Source: a bacterium (GTDB lineage Bacteria > Margulisbacteria > Marinamargulisbacteria > SXXA01). Taken from it: a DNA stretch of 6,808 nucleotides. Location: positions 1 through 6,808 of the forward strand of contig JAGYJO010000074.1 in assembly GCA_018402095.1 (NCBI GenBank), in the 5' to 3' direction. The notes under the pieces were generated by a model, which did not search any database, was not told the DNA's origin, and was given only the letters and a program-made list of their open reading frames with translations. The position numbers and the translations under genes were made by a program. This document shows, one piece after another, positions 4,347 to 6,808 of this stretch (position 1 is its first letter; each line of letters opens with the position of its first letter).

Positions 4347-6278
4347 TCACCGACGTATTTCAACATACTCTATCTGTGCATTCTTCTCATATTTCTGCGT
4401 GGTCTTGCTCTTCAGCCGTGAGGCACTTCCATATAGCCCCACCACAGGTCGCACCCCAAACGTGATTTTGCTCATCCCAGACCCAAACCGGAGATGTTCC
4501 TCGGCTGTATCTTCCAAAAAGGAAAACGTCGCCTTCCCAAACATCTTTTCACCCAAGGAAACCGGAGACCCAGGCCCAACACCTTCTTTGGTTTTGAAGC
4601 GTGGGTTGTAGGTACGCAGACGCACAATCGTATCAGATGATTGCAAAGATTCTTTCCACGCTGGGTACAGGATAACACACAACTCTTCGCGATCAAGACT
4701 CACAGAGACCCCCCGCTGTCCCACCCCGAAAGGACCTTCCTGGTAGACAGCTCTGCCCCCTAAAAAGGCTTTTAATTTCCCAAATGTGGTCCCCAGTGTC
4801 ACCTGACCTATACCCACCTCTGAAATCAAGTCCATTCCCGCGTCATAGGTATCACTACGGTACACCATCTCTCTTTTCACAAAAGCAGGCTCATCGTCCA
4901 AGGCAGGGACTTTCGGCTTGTATGGGGCCGGATAGACAGACAGCGCGTCGCCCACATGCCCTGTATTCCAGGCATTGCCTCGAAAACCCGCCCAATACAC
5001 CCGTCCTTTTTTCGGAAGCACATACACGTGCACCTTCTTGTCATTTCCCGCAATGACAAGATTTAGCATCCCATCCCCATCGATATCCCCAATATACGGA
5101 GTCGCCTCTACACCATATCCCAAAGCGGTTCTCTGCAAGACGTCTCCTGTTTCGGAAAACACAATCAGCTCACCCGCCTCTGTCGCAACCAAAACTTCCA
5201 GACCATCATCGCCATAGATATCTGCAACAACAGGGGTGGCAGACACCTTACCCACCGGAACAAAGTTGCGCTCTGAGGGCAAGTTTTCACCAGGCGGAAT
5301 AAACCACACCCCACTCTGCCCCGTCGGCCAAGAACTGCCAATAACAATGGCACCAGACGGCAATTTCACAGGACTCCCAAACAATCCCTGCCGCGTTTTC
5401 CCTTGTATCAAAATCTCACGAACCAGCTTACCCGTCATATCCAACTCAAACAATCGGGAGTAAGTTTCTGCTATCACTATCGTATCGCTCACAAATGCCG
5501 ATGCATAAATCCCTGACGGTTCTTTTGTCCGAAACTCCCAAATCAAGGTCCCCGTATACCCATCAAACGCATAAAAAGTCCCATTTCGAGAGCCGATGAG
5601 GACATCACGAACACCGTCCTTATTGATATCGAGCAACCCTGGCGACGCCATAAAGCTACGATGCTCCGGATAGGTGAAGCTGGGCTGAAAAGGCACCGTC
5701 TGATGCCAAAGAATAGCACCAGATTTACCATTCACCGCATACACCGTCCCGCCTTCGGTAGCAAAAACGGCATCGAGAAGGCCATCACTATTCAAGTCTT
5801 CGAGAGCAGGCGCACCTTCCACATCCCCGTCGACTTTGATTTGCCACAGAAACTGGCCATCGCCATAGAGCTGATAGGCAAAAAACTGGTTATTGTCATT
5901 ACCAAAAAACAAACGCCCGGCATGCACCGCCACCCCATTCACATCTCTATCCCCGAGAGGGGTTGTCCATACTTTGCGCAGTAGCTTGCCCGTCGCAGCA
6001 TCCATGAGCACCAGACCATCCAAGTTATCATGGAAAGAACCGGTGCTGTTCCCATTAGAGCCCACGATCACGATACCCGCGTCAGCCTGAATCGTCGTCC
6101 GAAACGTATGCACCCCGGTATACACCTGCCATTTTTCGACCATGGGAATGGGCGGCTGCGCCAATACAGCCGTCGTGCAAACCAGGCACATTAACGCGAC
6201 AACAAAGGGTCGCCCCGCCCTCTGAATCAAGAAGCGTTTACTGAAAAACCATAACGATAGGTATACAGATAAAATCAT
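4347..6278 (-). CDS. Secreted FG-GAP/PQQ-like beta-propeller protein with C-terminal domain
   Basis: The product is 643 residues from the ATG at 6278. The N-terminus has basic residues (SKRFLIQRAGR) followed by a hydrophobic run ending VLA|QPP, a likely signal peptide cleaved near residue 40. It therefore probably acts in the periplasm or outside the cell. Residues about 45-440 form repeated propeller blades with two signatures. PQQ-like blades have a hydrophobic strand followed by GTVYAVNGKSGAILW or GTFYAFDGYTGTLIWEF. FG-GAP/VCBS-like calcium loops are DLNSDG (161-166), DINKDG (217-222), DIYGDDG (353-359) and DIDGDG (398-403). After a proline-rich linker (YPAPYKPKVP) comes a distinct domain (about 480-643) containing VGIGQVTLGTTFGKLKAFLG and TKEGVGPGSPVSLG. 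It resembles repeats in other secreted bacterial proteins; I cannot name it. The exact function is unknown; adhesion or ligand binding is plausible. A TTG start at 6299 is possible but less likely. Confidence 0.85.
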   Translation of the reverse strand: MILSVYLSLWFFSKRFLIQRAGRPFVVALMCLVCTTAVLAQPPIPMVEKWQVYTGVHTFRTTIQADAGIVIVGSNGNSTGSFHDNLDGLVLMDAATGKLLRKVWTTPLGDRDVNGVAVHAGRLFFGNDNNQFFAYQLYGDGQFLWQIKVDGDVEGAPALEDLNSDGLLDAVFATEGGTVYAVNGKSGAILWHQTVPFQPSFTYPEHRSFMASPGLLDINKDGVRDVLIGSRNGTFYAFDGYTGTLIWEFRTKEPSGIYASAFVSDTIVIAETYSRLFELDMTGKLVREILIQGKTRQGLFGSPVKLPSGAIVIGSSWPTGQSGVWFIPPGENLPSERNFVPVGKVSATPVVADIYGDDGLEVLVATEAGELIVFSETGDVLQRTALGYGVEATPYIGDIDGDGMLNLVIAGNDKKVHVYVLPKKGRVYWAGFRGNAWNTGHVGDALSVYPAPYKPKVPALDDEPAFVKREMVYRSDTYDAGMDLISEVGIGQVTLGTTFGKLKAFLGGRAVYQEGPFGVGQRGVSVSLDREELCVILYPAWKESLQSSDTIVRLRTYNPRFKTKEGVGPGSPVSLGEKMFGKATFSFLEDTAEEHLRFGSGMSKITFGVRPVVGLYGSASRLKSKTTQKYEKNAQIEYVEIRR

Positions 6279-6300
6279 TTTCCGGTATGCTATCACCAAG

Positions 6301-6666
6301 ATGGAAAATAAACACCCAGATCCACTGCCTTCAGATCACAGTATCGCCCCAATTGGCGTCCGCTTGGATCCCAAAAAAATCCACCCCCAAAACACAGGCG
6401 ATTATCTAGAAAAACACATTTCACAACTCGCAGCGACACCCTCTATCGGAAACATTGAAAAAATCCTGAAGTTTTTGGACAATCCCAATCTCGACATCCG
6501 AAAGCTACTCTGCAAACAGATCACAGATCTCTCACAAACCGTTTCAGAGCCCAAAGAGCAAGCCCTCTTGAAAGAAGGACTCGCTGTCCTCCAAAAAGAC
6601 AAACACCCTATTATTCGACTCTATCTGGCGCAACTGACTAAGAAAAAAGGGTCGGAGACGCCCTAA
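6301..6666 (+). CDS. Small helical protein, HEAT-like repeats, function unknown
   Basis: The product is 121 residues and acidic/basic mixed, with no signal peptide or membrane segment. After a proline-rich N-terminus (about 1-35), the rest reads as successive amphipathic helices: GNIEKILKFLDNPNLDIRKLL, then PKEQALLKEGLAVLQKD and KHPIIRLYLAQLTKK. The turn NPNLDIRKLL followed later by KHPIIRLYLAQL resembles the short helix-turn-helix units of HEAT or armadillo repeats (D/NPxxxIR). I do not recognise the specific family. It is divergent from the propeller gene, with only 22 bp between the two start codons, so its promoter must lie inside the other gene's 5' end. The upstream AAG is a weak ribosome site. 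It ends just before a hairpin shared with the convergent gene. It is the only intact plus-strand gene in the window. Confidence 0.62.
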   Translation: MENKHPDPLPSDHSIAPIGVRLDPKKIHPQNTGDYLEKHISQLAATPSIGNIEKILKFLDNPNLDIRKLLCKQITDLSQTVSEPKEQALLKEGLAVLQKDKHPIIRLYLAQLTKKKGSETP

Positions 6667-6669
6667 ATT

Positions 6670-6706
6670 CGATATCAAAACAAAACTTAGTTTTATTTTG
6701 ATATCG
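6670..6706. terminator. Bidirectional terminator between convergent genes
   Basis: The stem cgatatcaaaa-c-aaaact pairs with agtttt-a-ttttgatatcg around a one-base centre or TTA loop, with a single C/A mismatch (6681/6695). It starts 4 nt after the plus-strand stop at 6666 and contains the stop codon of the minus-strand gene (6693-6695). It is AT-rich with T-runs in the arms, so efficiency is uncertain, but the placement between convergent genes supports a shared terminator. Confidence 0.6.
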
Positions 6707-6808
6707 TAGCAACACGCAGCACATCCCCCAAATCATCGCCGCCGCAGAAACCGCTGGCGCCGGTGGCATACAGTGACGGGTATCCAAAGCCTGACTGACT
6801 TCTGCCAA
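6693..6808 (-). CDS. C-terminal end of an unidentified protein (5' end outside window)
   Basis: The last 37 residues of a frame entering from the right edge end with TAA. The tail includes GFGYPSLYATGASGFCGGDDL and closes GDVLRVATISK. The other two frames on this strand are less convincing: one stops early and the other has a composition unlike protein. The convergent hairpin placed exactly at this stop supports a real gene end. The Gly-rich CGGDDLGDVLRVA stretch suggests an extracellular or catalytic fold, but I do not recognise the family from so little. Confidence 0.6.
   Translation of the reverse strand, partial: GRSQSGFGYPSLYATGASGFCGGDDLGDVLRVATISK

Noticed and set aside
4028..4366. 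112-codon open minus frame across the hairpin block
   Set aside because: Its product is a reading of palindromic repeats (GYRPLE-type strings), it overlaps the YkgJ-like start and the propeller gene end, and it matches no family.
6286..6291. tatgct as a -10 box for the plus-strand gene at 6301
   Set aside because: It is too close to the start codon, with no acceptable -35 at 16-18 nt.
6279..6299. TTG start adding seven residues to the beta-propeller protein
   Set aside because: There is no ribosome site, and the ATG at 6278 gives a complete signal-peptide region.
1..6808. CRISPR arrays, tRNA or rRNA genes
   Set aside because: No regularly spaced direct repeats and no tRNA cloverleaf or rRNA sequence were seen on either strand.

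Overview
The window is bacterial chromosome or accessory DNA. The signs are dense gene packing, Shine-Dalgarno sites, ATGA overlaps, insertion-sequence remnants and stem-loop terminators. A secreted beta-propeller protein and an AguA/AguB pair suggest a Gram-negative host, possibly a proteobacterium; I cannot name it from this sequence. Nearly every gene lies on the minus strand.

Layout by coordinate. Positions 1-1164 (minus): agmatine degradation to putrescine, with aguB (N-carbamoylputrescine amidase) followed after 2 nt by aguA (agmatine deiminase), cut by the window edge. Positions 1232-1484: a 40-bp inverted repeat able to form a large hairpin, abutting the C-terminal relic of an IS30-family transposase on the plus strand. 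Positions 1460-3493 (minus): a three-gene cassette made of a HipA/CtkA-type protein kinase, a HIRAN-domain protein joined to it by an ATGA overlap, and a small unrecognised protein. The kinase is split by a 136-bp MITE with IS66-type ends (GTAA...TTAC), 14-bp perfect terminal inverted repeats and an 8-bp target duplication. The small protein seems to have lost its C-terminus to the IS30 element. Only the HIRAN gene looks whole.

Positions 3628-4035 (minus): a YkgJ-like cysteine-cluster protein. Positions 4036-4346: no gene, but six consecutive hairpins, one sharing an exact 18-mer with the MITE; the last is the probable terminator of the next gene. Positions 4347-6278 (minus): a secreted FG-GAP/PQQ-like beta-propeller protein with a separate C-terminal domain. 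Positions 6301-6666 (plus): a small helical-repeat-like protein, starting 22 bp from the propeller gene. Positions 6693-6808 (minus): the 3' end of another gene, convergent with it and sharing a hairpin terminator.

The most interesting part is the kinase-HIRAN-small-protein cassette. It looks like a HipA-related toxin-antitoxin or defence module in which a HipA-N-like region sits on a separate HIRAN protein, and which has been inactivated by mobile DNA. The role is inference; the gene structure and the MITE insertion are read directly from the sequence.
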